Shown piece by piece: positions 45,285 through 53,912 of a stretch of 64,000 bases of DNA. The stretch's first letter is position 1; the number at the start of each line of letters is the position of its first letter. Position numbers and translations under genes: made by a program. The stretch is from UBA5336 sp039818165 (lineage in GTDB: Bacteria; Pseudomonadota; Alphaproteobacteria; Caulobacterales; Hyphomonadaceae): the NCBI GenBank assembly GCA_039818165.1, contig JBCBUL010000014.1:1-64000 (forward strand). Direction: 5' to 3'. The notes under the pieces were generated by a model, which worked only from the letters and a program-made list of their open reading frames with translations, did not search any database and had not been told where the DNA came from.

Positions 45285-46988
45285 TTAGGCCGCCGCGCTA
45301 CAGTTTAGCTCTTGTAATTGCTGAACAAAAACGTCGGGTCTTTGATAGAAAACGAGTGAACCTGCCCCGGATACGATCTCCAAGCGCGCGGTCGGCAATA
45401 TCTTCAGAAAGTCTTCGATGAGTTGAGCCCGGTCTCGCACGTCTTGCTCACCATAAACAAGGTGAACGGGCTGCGTGATCGATGCAGCGAGCGAACTCCA
45501 GTCCATTGCATTGAGCAGTATCTCCTCAACGCCGCCATCCACCCCATTGAGATACCCATAGGCCGTTGAATCAAATATCATCTTTTTGACTCCCGCGCCG
45601 GAAATCGTGTCCAGATCCGCCAACGAGCCTGAGAAGAAGCGGTTCATGTAAGAGTCTTCGTAGCCTGCCTGAATTTTGGCGACGATGGATCTTAAGTAGA
45701 AGCGCAGCACACTCGGCGCATGCTTCGCCAGATAATAGGGCACCCGTACTTGAGCGATCATCTTCTTCAGCTGATTTCCCCCAACAATCGGCAGGGTTGT
45801 GCACACAAAGACCAAACCTTCACACCGGTCGGGGAAAGTTTGGGCAAAAGCGAAAGCATAGGGCGATGCCCCGTGGCTTGCGATGATAGGACACGTGGCA
45901 ACATCAAAATGGTCGAGTAGTTCCGCGAGCCTTCGGGCGAAGCCATAGGCTTGCTCGAACCCGGTGCCGCATCCAGATGTGCTGCCGAAATGCGGCCGCC
46001 AAGGCATAATCAGACGGTAGCCATTGTCCTTGAACAGCGCTTTCACCTCTGGTGTCAGCCCAGTCTCGCCGATCATGGGATGAAAATAGAGCACCGGGCG
46101 GGCATCCGGATCGCCCCAAACATCAACTGCCAAATGACTGCCGTCAGCGAGCTCAAGAACCTCAAGCTTGCGACGGCCTTCTTCCCCGAACGGCCGCTGC
46201 GGATCATCCTGGTTCAGTTTGGAGAGCTTGGAAAAACCGGAATACAAACAGACGAGTTCTGTCTGGGACTTCAGGTTCAGTTTGGACAACAAGTGCTTCA
46301 ACTGATTGCGAACGGTGCCAAGGGAGCGCCCCCGCTGTTGCGCGAGGTCGCGCAAGCTGACGCCGTTGACGATTGCCCGGCATATCGCCAGTTCGGCCGC
46401 CGTGAGAGACAAACTCTGCGAGAACAAGCGCCCAACACTGTCTTCCCAACTCATATTCAGCTCTTGGACGATCGCTACAGGACCGTCGGGGTCATGCAGG
46501 TCCCATTCAACGATATGCTGGCTGAGTCGCTCGGTTGCCGCAGACAGGACGGTCAATACCAGGGCCGGCTCCGGCGAGGCGTTGCGAAGCCCAGCCAGGC
46601 CTTTGCAGAACGCCTGTTTGTCGGCAGTGTCTGACAAAGCCTTGTGCAGATGCTCGCCAATATTCAGGCCGAGGCTCTGCTGCGCCGCCTCGCTGAGCTT
46701 GGTGATCACCCCCTGATCATTGACCATGACCCATGAGAGGGCCTCGGAGCGTATCGCACGGCGCGCTTTTGGCGTTGCAGAATGCTCCGTACGCTCTGCC
46801 AGAGCCAGCGCGCTTTCATAGTATTGGCTGACATCCTGAAGAGTCTTGTCGGGCTCGGTCAGGACGTCATTTCCAGCTTCAATCAGGCGGCTGATCTTTT
46901 GGTCGAGCAGGTCATCAAGTTCGAACAGTTTGGTCGGCTCGAGGACAAGTTCATAGGCGAGCTGTATCAGTCGATCCTCAAATCGCAT
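45285..46988 (-). CDS. LuxR-type HTH regulator fused to an alpha/beta-hydrolase-like domain
   Basis: 567 residues: an N-terminal sensor-like region (1-180), a LuxR/GerE helix-turn-helix at about 193-250 (LSLTAAELAICRAIVNGVSL, GRSLGTVRNQLKHLLSKL), and an alpha/beta-hydrolase fold at about 275-560. Anchored on PYAFAFAQTFPDRC, the nucleophile elbow reads IIASHGASPYAF: the Ser position is His372. The catalytic-His region reads SGAGSLVFYQRP, with Ser544 where His is expected. The acid Asp516 (YGEQDV) remains. The domain is probably a ligand sensor rather than a normal esterase. GAGGAG precedes the ATG. Likely controls the large surface protein gene 88 bases downstream (inference). Confidence 0.88.
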   Translation of the reverse strand: MRFEDRLIQLAYELVLEPTKLFELDDLLDQKISRLIEAGNDVLTEPDKTLQDVSQYYESALALAERTEHSATPKARRAIRSEALSWVMVNDQGVITKLSEAAQQSLGLNIGEHLHKALSDTADKQAFCKGLAGLRNASPEPALVLTVLSAATERLSQHIVEWDLHDPDGPVAIVQELNMSWEDSVGRLFSQSLSLTAAELAICRAIVNGVSLRDLAQQRGRSLGTVRNQLKHLLSKLNLKSQTELVCLYSGFSKLSKLNQDDPQRPFGEEGRRKLEVLELADGSHLAVDVWGDPDARPVLYFHPMIGETGLTPEVKALFKDNGYRLIMPWRPHFGSTSGCGTGFEQAYGFARRLAELLDHFDVATCPIIASHGASPYAFAFAQTFPDRCEGLVFVCTTLPIVGGNQLKKMIAQVRVPYYLAKHAPSVLRFYLRSIVAKIQAGYEDSYMNRFFSGSLADLDTISGAGVKKMIFDSTAYGYLNGVDGGVEEILLNAMDWSSLAASITQPVHLVYGEQDVRDRAQLIEDFLKILPTARLEIVSGAGSLVFYQRPDVFVQQLQELNCSAAA

Positions 46989-47085
46989 GAATTTCTCCTC
47001 GGGGTTAGAATTCAGCTTGGAGGCCGCTATGCCCCGTTCTGTAATCGGAATTACAGCAGAGATGTGATTGTGGAGTTGGATTGAG

Positions 47086-47238
47086 ATGCATGTTTTGCAC
47101 GCCCGTCAGATAATGTCCCCCCGACATGCAGCAATGTACCATTTGGTATATCTGGGCATGCTTGGCGTGTCGCCGGACAACCTGATGTCGCTGGCGCACA
47201 TCATGGCATTTGAGGGAACCTCCGTTACTTCGGCTTAG
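47086..47238 (+). CDS. Possible 50-residue small ORF, unknown
   Basis: ATG at 47086 to TAG at 47238 reads MHVLHARQIMSPRHAAMYHL followed by VYLGMLGVSPDNLMSLAHIM and a short tail. TGGAG lies about ten bases upstream. It fills most of the 246-base gap between the LuxR-hydrolase gene (divergent) and dnaE2 (convergent, overlapping at the stop codons). Methionine-rich, no known family. It may be chance. Confidence 0.3.
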   Translation: MHVLHARQIMSPRHAAMYHLVYLGMLGVSPDNLMSLAHIMAFEGTSVTSA

Positions 47239-50200
47239 TGAAAATTCCGACCGGCAGGGATGATGCGGACGTCCCGCGGGTGACGGCCTGCGGACCGGGA
47301 TGGTGGGCCTTTACGCTCTGGGATCGGACGCAAGACTTCATCGGCCCGGTCCAGCGCATTCTTCAGCGGGTCATTCTGGGCGTCCTCAGACAGCCGTTCC
47401 AGATCGCAGGTTCGGTCAATCAGCTGCTCGGCAACAATGTGGGTGACGTTGTCCGCGGTCTGCACACGGCCCTTCACGACCAGAATGCGCGCGCCCATCA
47501 CCACGGAGCGAAAGCGCTCGAACACTTTCTGCCAGACGACAAGATTGGCGATACCGGTTTCGTCTTCCATGGTGATGAAGCATACCCCACCGGCCGAACC
47601 GGGGCGCTGGCGCACCAGGACAACGCCGCCAAGCTCGACCCGTGCCCCATTCGGGCGGGCGCACGCCTCCCTCGCCGGGAGCAGACCAAGCCGGGCATAG
47701 CGATCGCGCAGGAACGAAATGGGATGATCCTTCAACGATAGGCGGGTCGTCTGATAGTCCTGAATGACATGTTCAGAGGTTGGCATGATCGGCAATCGGG
47801 TCAGCCCGTCGCGGCCCTGCTCGGCCACATCTGCGGCGGCAAACAATGGCAGGCTCGCCCCGCTCGCCTCACCGCGTACCGCCCAGAGCGCGGCGCGCCG
47901 GTCCAGGCCCATGGAACAGAATGCGTCGGCAGCCGCCAGATGCTCCAATGCCCGCCTCGTAATGCCAGATCGGCGGCGGATATCTTCTGGTACGTCATAA
48001 CCACCGCCGCGTGCTTCCAGCATCTGCTCGATTTCATCCTCGCCCAGACCGTCAATCTGGCGCAGGCCAAGACGTACCGCGAGTCTTGTCTGATCACCGC
48101 TATGCTTTGCATTCTGGTTTGATCCCGTATCGCTGCGCTCACATGGATCGCGCTCACGGCTGCTGTCTTTGGTCTCCCCTACGCCTTCCGCGCCGCGATG
48201 GATCGTGCTCAGGGCTGCCGAGTCCTGGGATACGGGCTCAAGCGTATTGTCCCAATCCGACAGGTTCACATCGGCAGCACGCACCTCAACACCGTTTTCG
48301 CGGGCATCGCGCACGATCTGGGCCGGCGCATAAAAGCCCATGGGCTGGCTGTTAAGCAGGGCCGCGCAGAACACATCGGGATGGTGGCATTTCAGCCAGG
48401 ACGAGATGTAGACCAGCAGGGCAAAACTGGCCGCATGGCTTTCGGGAAAGCCATATTCGCCAAAGCCTTTCACCTGATCGAAGCAGCGTTGGGCAAAGTC
48501 GCGCTCATAGCCACGCGCCACCATCCGTTCGACCATCAGATCCTGATAATTCTGGATTGTGCCGACCTTCCTGAAAGTCGCCATGGCCCGGCGCAGGCCA
48601 TTGGCTTCATCGGCAGAGAACTTCGCTGCATCCATGGCAATCTGCATCGCCTGTTCCTGAAACAGGGGGACGCCGAGGGTGCGGCATAGGATCTGCTCCA
48701 ACTCATCAGGCGGGCCGTGCTCCGGCGCGGGGCTGGGATAGCGCGGCTTCTCCAGCCCCTGCCTGCGACGCAGATAGGGATGCACCATGTCGCCCTGGAT
48801 CGGACCTGGCCGGACAATCGCAACTTCGATGACGAGATCGTAGAATTCGCGCGGGCGCAGGCGCGGCAGCATGTTCATCTGTGCGCGGCTTTCGACCTGG
48901 AACACGCCAAGGCTCTCCCCCCGGCAGAGCATGTCATAGGTCGCGGTATCGCCTTGCGGGACGCTTGCGAGGTCATGATCAATATTCTTGTGCAAGCGCA
49001 GAAGATCGAAGGCCTTGCGGATGCAGGTTAGCATGCCGAGGCCCAGCACATCCACTTTCATGATGTTCAGCGCCGAGATGTCATCTTTGTCCCACTCGAT
49101 GAAGGTGCGGTCTTCCATGGCGGCATTGCCGATCGGAACCGTCTCGGTGAGCAGGCCCCGGGTCAGCACGAAGCCACCAACATGTTGGGACAGGTGGCGC
49201 GGAAACCCGATAAGCTGCCGCGTCAGGGTGATCGCGCGGCGCACCATAGGGTTGCCTGGATCAAGACCTGCCTGCTGGATATGGCCGGGCTTTATATCAG
49301 GCCCGAAGCTGCCCCAGACGGTGCCCGCCAACACCGACGATACATCCTCTGACAGACCCAACGCCTTGCAAACTTCGCGTACGGCTGAGCGTGGGCGATA
49401 GGAAATCACCGTAGCTGTCAGCGCGGCGCGGGCGCGGCCATAGCGCTCATAAACGTACTGGATGACTTCTTCGCGCCGCTCATGTTCGAAATCCACATCG
49501 ATGTCCGGGGGCTCCTTGCGCTCCTTGGTCAAAAAGCGCTCGAACAGCAGGCTGGTCATCGTCGGGTCGACGCTGGTGATACCGAGGCAATAACAGACAG
49601 CGGAATTGGCCGCCGACCCCCGCCCCTGGCACAAAATGTCATGCTCGCGCGCCCATCGCACAACGTCATGGACCGTCAAAAAGTAAGGCGCATAGTCCAG
49701 TTCACCGATCAGGGTGAGTTCCTTCACCAGCGCGTCGATCACCTTGCGCGGCACGCCGCCGGGATAGCGCCAGTCCGCGCCCGCCCAGGCCAGGTCTTCC
49801 AAGTGCTGCTGCGGGGTCTTGCCGGGCGGCACGGGCTCATCGGGATACTCATAGGCCAGTTCATCCAGCGAAAAGGTGCAGCGCTCTGCAATCTCGACCG
49901 TACGCGCCAGGGCAGGCTCAAATCCTTTGAAAAGGCGCGCCATTTCCTCCGGCGGTTTCAAATGCCGCTCGGCATTGGCCTCCAGGCGGAACCCGGCATC
50001 TTCGATGGTGCAGTGTTCGCGGATGCAGGTCACGACATCCTGCAGGGGCCTGCGCTCCGGGGCGTGGTAGAGCACGTCATTTACGGCAATAATCGGCGCG
50101 CCCGCCTTGGCGCCCAGGTCAGCCAACCGCGCGATCATCTCCCGGTCCTGACCTGCAAACCTGTAGCGTGCCGCCAGATAAATCCGTCCCCCCCAGCCCT

Positions 50201-50624
50201 GCGCCAGACGCTCAAGCGTGTCGGCAAAGGTCCCGTCCAGCCGGTCCGGCGGCATGACGATAAACACTTGCCCATCGCCATGGGCGAGAATGTCTTCCAG
50301 CGTGATCTCACATGCGCCCTTCTCCGCGCGCCGTTTTCCCAGCGTGAGAAGCTGGCTGAGGCGACCATAGGCGGCCCGGTCGGTGGGGTAGCAGATCAGC
50401 TCCGGGCCATCGGTGGGCACAAGTCTTGCGCCCACCAACATGCGCATACCGGCTTCCTTGGCCGCGATATGGGCCCGCACGACACCCGCCAGCGTGTTGC
50501 GATCAGCAATACCTATTGCCTGAAGGCCAAGTGCCTTGGCCTGGTGCACCAGTTCTTCCCCATGGCTTGCACCGCGCAGGAAAGAGAAGTTCGTCGTGAC
50601 GGCCAGCTCTGCATAATCGGTCAT
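47235..50624 (-). CDS. dnaE2: Error-prone DNA polymerase DnaE2 (ImuC)
   Basis: C-family polymerase alpha subunit paralogue used for SOS mutagenesis, 1129 residues. N-terminal PHP domain (YAELAVTTNFSFLRGASHGE), GRGSAANS (334-341) and the catalytic PPDIDVDF (372-379). HLSQHVGGFVLTRG, helix-hairpin-helix LGLRQIDGLGEDEI and a C-terminal OB fold follow. A hydrophilic insertion of about 45 residues (DNA about 48100-48240) precedes LGLRQ. The ATG (MTDYAEL) overlaps the imuB stop by four bases. It depends on ImuB for access to the clamp (family knowledge). Confidence 0.96.
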   Translation of the reverse strand: MTDYAELAVTTNFSFLRGASHGEELVHQAKALGLQAIGIADRNTLAGVVRAHIAAKEAGMRMLVGARLVPTDGPELICYPTDRAAYGRLSQLLTLGKRRAEKGACEITLEDILAHGDGQVFIVMPPDRLDGTFADTLERLAQGWGGRIYLAARYRFAGQDREMIARLADLGAKAGAPIIAVNDVLYHAPERRPLQDVVTCIREHCTIEDAGFRLEANAERHLKPPEEMARLFKGFEPALARTVEIAERCTFSLDELAYEYPDEPVPPGKTPQQHLEDLAWAGADWRYPGGVPRKVIDALVKELTLIGELDYAPYFLTVHDVVRWAREHDILCQGRGSAANSAVCYCLGITSVDPTMTSLLFERFLTKERKEPPDIDVDFEHERREEVIQYVYERYGRARAALTATVISYRPRSAVREVCKALGLSEDVSSVLAGTVWGSFGPDIKPGHIQQAGLDPGNPMVRRAITLTRQLIGFPRHLSQHVGGFVLTRGLLTETVPIGNAAMEDRTFIEWDKDDISALNIMKVDVLGLGMLTCIRKAFDLLRLHKNIDHDLASVPQGDTATYDMLCRGESLGVFQVESRAQMNMLPRLRPREFYDLVIEVAIVRPGPIQGDMVHPYLRRRQGLEKPRYPSPAPEHGPPDELEQILCRTLGVPLFQEQAMQIAMDAAKFSADEANGLRRAMATFRKVGTIQNYQDLMVERMVARGYERDFAQRCFDQVKGFGEYGFPESHAASFALLVYISSWLKCHHPDVFCAALLNSQPMGFYAPAQIVRDARENGVEVRAADVNLSDWDNTLEPVSQDSAALSTIHRGAEGVGETKDSSRERDPCERSDTGSNQNAKHSGDQTRLAVRLGLRQIDGLGEDEIEQMLEARGGGYDVPEDIRRRSGITRRALEHLAAADAFCSMGLDRRAALWAVRGEASGASLPLFAAADVAEQGRDGLTRLPIMPTSEHVIQDYQTTRLSLKDHPISFLRDRYARLGLLPAREACARPNGARVELGGVVLVRQRPGSAGGVCFITMEDETGIANLVVWQKVFERFRSVVMGARILVVKGRVQTADNVTHIVAEQLIDRTCDLERLSEDAQNDPLKNALDRADEVLRPIPERKGPPSRSAGRHPRDVRIIPAGRNFH

Positions 50625-52318
50625 GCAAATAGCCCATGGATGAACCATTCCGGCGGCCCACCGCGCCCATCGCCATAGAGCCCTTTGCGAAACAACCAGT
50701 AGCGCCGCCCCTCCGCATCCTCGATACGGTAATAGTCACGGGCCCGGGGGAGATTGCGCGCAGGCGCCGTGGCAGGCTCTGCCTCAAGATCAGCGCGGAT
50801 TTTGCCGATCAGGTCTGCATCGGCGCGCGGGTCGAGCTTGGGCGCGAGCCATTTTCTGTCGAGCCCATCCGGGCTGGTGGCCGTGTCCGGCGCTGCACTA
50901 TGGCGCCACCATTCGGGGCTCACACGCTCGGGCCCGTCTGCGCGCACCACACGTCGCGTGACGCGCCGCCAGATGAAGCGCTGCGGCGGGCCATCAGGCA
51001 CTTCAGCCAAAACCTTCACTTGCTCTGGCCGGTCAAATATCCGGATCGGCCTTGGGCCTGCATGGGGTGCAGGCACAGGCTGCTCCGGGAGATTGCCGTC
51101 GAAGGGTTTGAACTGTTCGGCGCGCTCCGGCAGATGGCTCTCACACATATGGGCGACCTGCACGGAGCCATCACCGAGACGGGCAGAGATGCGGTCTGCC
51201 AGGGCGGACAGCGCGACAGGGTCAGTATCGCGGCCCGCCAAGTCCCCTGCAAATGCTGGCGTTCCAGTCTGCATTGGCCCGGCCCGGTGAGCCTCCAAGA
51301 CCAGGTAGTCTATTCCGAACCCCGGATCGATCCGGTCTATCTTCTCTTCAAACAGGCGCAGGATATGTGCGGGCACTCTCACCGGGCGGGCAAGTGTGAT
51401 CTGCACATCCGTCATCCCGCCATCCGCGCGAAAGGCCACGAGGGCAAACCCGCGCGCGCCCTGGCCAAGCCCTGCCAGATCATCGCACAATTCATCGGCA
51501 AGCTGCGCCAGACCGAGCCGAATAGCCTCAGCGGTTGCAATCGGCTCAGGACAATTGAGCCGAACGGCATGGGCGGGCGCGGGCCGCAAGGGCGAGAGCG
51601 GTTCAATCCGCTGTCCAAGCGCCTGGTCCAGCCTCAGCAAGGCCGCATCTGCCATCTCGCGCGAGCGAAACCGCCGGGCCAGCGATTTGCGGTCGATGTC
51701 ATAGAGCTGACCGATCCGGGTCAGCCCAAACCGGCGCAGCAGGGTTCGGGCCGCTTGCGAAAGGCGCAGCGCCGTCATCGGCAACGCTGCAAGCCCCCTG
51801 CGCTCATCTCCTGGCTGCAGAATGGTTTGCGGAGCAGCCCGCGCCAGGGCACTTGCGGCACCTGGCGTGCTCGCCAGGCCAAGCTGACAAGTGATCCCAT
51901 TGCTCCCAAGCCGCGCGGCGGCAAGGTCCATCATCTCCTGTTCACCGCCATAGAGATGGGCACAGCCCGTGATCTCGATCATCAGCCCATCATCGCCGTC
52001 AATCGCCACAAGCGGGGCAAAGCGCACCATCCAATGGCCCAGGAGCTTCAGGGCACGCGCATCTGCCCCACGGTCGATATCTTCTGAGACAAGGCCAGGG
52101 CAGCGGGCTTTGGCATCGGTAAAACGCAGCCCCGGCATGACGCCCTCACGCTGAGCTGCTGGATTGGCCGTAACAATACACAGACCATGGGCGCCGGCCT
52201 CTGTCAGCGCGAAAGGCGCTTCAGGGGCGCGAGCCTGTGGTGCAACAGCCTTGCCGCGCGCCCGCTTCAATCGCGTCAGTGGCCAGTCGGGAAACCATAG
52301 GGAAAGATAGCGTTTCAT
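50621..52318 (-). CDS. imuB: ImuB, inactive Y-family polymerase-like mutagenesis protein
   Basis: 565 residues from MKRYLSLWFPDWPLTRL, the characteristic ImuB N-terminus. It has a Y-family fold (AIDGDDGLMIEITGCAHLYG, then LARAAPQTIL and RRFGLTRIGQLYDIDR of the HhH region) without the usual catalytic carboxylate triad, and an ImuB-specific C-terminus RDYYRIEDAEGRRYWLFRKG. It bridges DnaE2 and the beta clamp. An upstream extension to a GTG at 52390 adds 24 doubtful residues. A LexA box lies 75 bases upstream. The usual first gene, imuA, is not adjacent. Confidence 0.93.
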   Translation of the reverse strand: MKRYLSLWFPDWPLTRLKRARGKAVAPQARAPEAPFALTEAGAHGLCIVTANPAAQREGVMPGLRFTDAKARCPGLVSEDIDRGADARALKLLGHWMVRFAPLVAIDGDDGLMIEITGCAHLYGGEQEMMDLAAARLGSNGITCQLGLASTPGAASALARAAPQTILQPGDERRGLAALPMTALRLSQAARTLLRRFGLTRIGQLYDIDRKSLARRFRSREMADAALLRLDQALGQRIEPLSPLRPAPAHAVRLNCPEPIATAEAIRLGLAQLADELCDDLAGLGQGARGFALVAFRADGGMTDVQITLARPVRVPAHILRLFEEKIDRIDPGFGIDYLVLEAHRAGPMQTGTPAFAGDLAGRDTDPVALSALADRISARLGDGSVQVAHMCESHLPERAEQFKPFDGNLPEQPVPAPHAGPRPIRIFDRPEQVKVLAEVPDGPPQRFIWRRVTRRVVRADGPERVSPEWWRHSAAPDTATSPDGLDRKWLAPKLDPRADADLIGKIRADLEAEPATAPARNLPRARDYYRIEDAEGRRYWLFRKGLYGDGRGGPPEWFIHGLFA

Positions 52319-52392
52319 TCTTCGGCTCAAGCTAAAATGCGCCCCGCCCTCTCCCCTCGGGGCCAGGAGTTTATGGGGCTCACGCCTCACAA

Positions 52393-52407
52393 GTTCTTAT
52401 TTTGTTC
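52393..52407 (-). promoter_or_regulatory. LexA (SOS) box of imuB-dnaE2
   Basis: On the minus strand GAAC-AAAATAA-GAAC is an exact GAAC-N7-GAAC, the direct-repeat LexA site of alphaproteobacteria. It lies 75 bases upstream of the imuB ATG and correctly oriented for SOS control of the operon. Confidence 0.85.
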
Positions 52408-52550
52408 CAACCACAAAGAGTCAAGGAGAGTCTTGATGCGCCGGTGCGCAGGCTGACTGTTCGAAGAATGTTTCAGCTGAGGACCCTCACTAATGGGTCA
52501 GCTGTAGAGGGCGGACGGTTCAAACCCTCGCCTTCTTCGCCAGTCCCGGC

Positions 52551-53423
52551 CTATTCCGTCCCCGGCCTGGCATCTTCGCTGGACACGTCATCCTCCAGTC
52601 CCATGGCGGCGCGCCGGGCGGCGGCTTCCCGTCGTGCGTCTTCCCGCTCGCGAAGTTCATCGGAAAACGCGCTGGCGAACACACCGGCCGGCAGGGCGAC
52701 CACGCCAATTCCGGCAAGGGCAATGAACGACGCCGCGACCCGCCCAAGCGTAGTTTCGGGGTACACATCGCCGTATCCCACCGTCGTCAGGGTCGCGATG
52801 GCCCACCAGACCGCCCGGGGAATCGAGGCGAATTCATCACGACCGGCGCCAACGCCTTCAATGAAATAAAGGAGCACCGCCGAGATATAGACAAGCACCA
52901 ATGCGACAGCGAGCGTTGTGAAAAGCTGCCCGCGCGAGCGCGTCAGCGCAGCGCCCAGAATGTCGAAGGCTGGCATGAACCGGGCGATTTTCACCAGACG
53001 CGTCAGCCGCAGGATCCGCAGGATCATCAGGGCCTGGTCGCCTTCGGTGCCGATGAACAGGATCCACAGCAATTCCGGCGCGAAGGCCAGAAGGTCAGCC
53101 AGCGCACTGGCCGACAACATGTATTTCACCCGGCCAGATACGCCCGCATAGCGCGGGTCTTCGCCCGCCGCCCAAAGCCGGATCAGGTATTCGACAGCAA
53201 AGATGGCGAGGATCGCATAGTTGAAATAGTCGATCCCGGTTTTCCACGCCGGCGGCAGGGACGGTTCGGTTTCCAGGGCAAACGCAATGAAGCTCGCCAC
53301 GACGAGGAGGACGATGAAAACATTGGTGCGCGAGAGGCCGCCCGTCGCGCGGGCGTCGGGCTCCAGTTCCAGATAGAGCCGTTTGCGCAATCCCATCTGG
53401 GTCATGATTTGTTGAACTGCCAT
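52551..53423 (-). CDS. Voltage-gated potassium channel-like protein (Kv type)
   Basis: 290 residues from this ATG, six helices. The S4 segment ILRILRLTRLVKIARF (about 134-148) has Arg/Lys every third residue. The pore loop WWAIATLTTVGYGDVYPET carries the TVGYGD potassium filter (213-219). A cytoplasmic charged helix (DELREREDARREAAARRAAM) ends the chain. Inner-membrane tetramer by family. The start is uncertain: a GTG at 53465 adds 14 residues and Mets at 53405/53396 shorten it. It follows the DUF1622 gene on the same strand by 66 bases. Confidence 0.9.
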   Translation of the reverse strand: MAVQQIMTQMGLRKRLYLELEPDARATGGLSRTNVFIVLLVVASFIAFALETEPSLPPAWKTGIDYFNYAILAIFAVEYLIRLWAAGEDPRYAGVSGRVKYMLSASALADLLAFAPELLWILFIGTEGDQALMILRILRLTRLVKIARFMPAFDILGAALTRSRGQLFTTLAVALVLVYISAVLLYFIEGVGAGRDEFASIPRAVWWAIATLTTVGYGDVYPETTLGRVAASFIALAGIGVVALPAGVFASAFSDELREREDARREAAARRAAMGLEDDVSSEDARPGTE

Positions 53424-53489
53424 GCCGCACTCTGCTCGCGCCGAAAACGCGAGTGTATCGGCCACGGTGAGTCGCGCAAAGCCCGGGCG

Positions 53490-53912
53490 TCAGTGCTCTT
53501 TTTCCAGCTCCATGACTTCCTTGCCAAGGAAGAAGGAAATGGCGGTTCGGATCAGGACAAGGAGGCCCACAAAGATGAGATCCGTCAGCTCCCGCGTGAT
53601 CACAGTGTGGACAATGTCCGACGCGATCATGAATTCTAGGCCAGTGAGAATATAGGTGCCCAGAATCGCCCGGGCCGTGTTCAGATTGCCCAGATTGTGG
53701 GTCAGCCCAATGCCGTGGCGCAGGCCCGCCAGCAGACGAAACAAGGCAACGAAAAAGCCAAACAGGATCAGCCCGACTCCGAACAGGTCGATGCAAATGG
53801 CAAGGCCTTCCAGGGCATGCATCACCGGTTCGTCGAGGCCGAAAGGAAGGTGTTCCAGCGAGGTCCCGCCCGTCATGCCTTCCATGGGATGTGCGACATG
53901 GGGCGTTGTCAT
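53490..53912 (-). CDS. DUF1622 membrane protein, 140 aa
   Basis: Three membrane helices (ALEGLAICIDLFGVGLILFG, ILGTYILTGLEFMIASDIVH, LTDLIFVGLLVLIRTAISFF) with the HTVITRELTDL loop are typical of DUF1622, a family of unknown function. The ATG at 53912 overlaps the stop of the TPP-enzyme gene; a GTG one codon earlier is also possible. Probably the second gene of a TPP enzyme-DUF1622-channel transcript. Confidence 0.85.
   Translation of the reverse strand: MTTPHVAHPMEGMTGGTSLEHLPFGLDEPVMHALEGLAICIDLFGVGLILFGFFVALFRLLAGLRHGIGLTHNLGNLNTARAILGTYILTGLEFMIASDIVHTVITRELTDLIFVGLLVLIRTAISFFLGKEVMELEKEH

Noticed and set aside
47005..47199. Minus-strand 64-codon frame in the dnaE2/LuxR gap
   Set aside because: His/Gln-rich, no ribosome site, and it overlaps the promoter of the LuxR-hydrolase gene; the opposite-strand 50-codon frame is slightly better but also uncertain.
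49482..52087. Plus-strand frames of 398 and 483 codons
   Set aside because: Antisense to dnaE2 and imuB, whose motifs and coupling are unambiguous; no ribosome site or family features.
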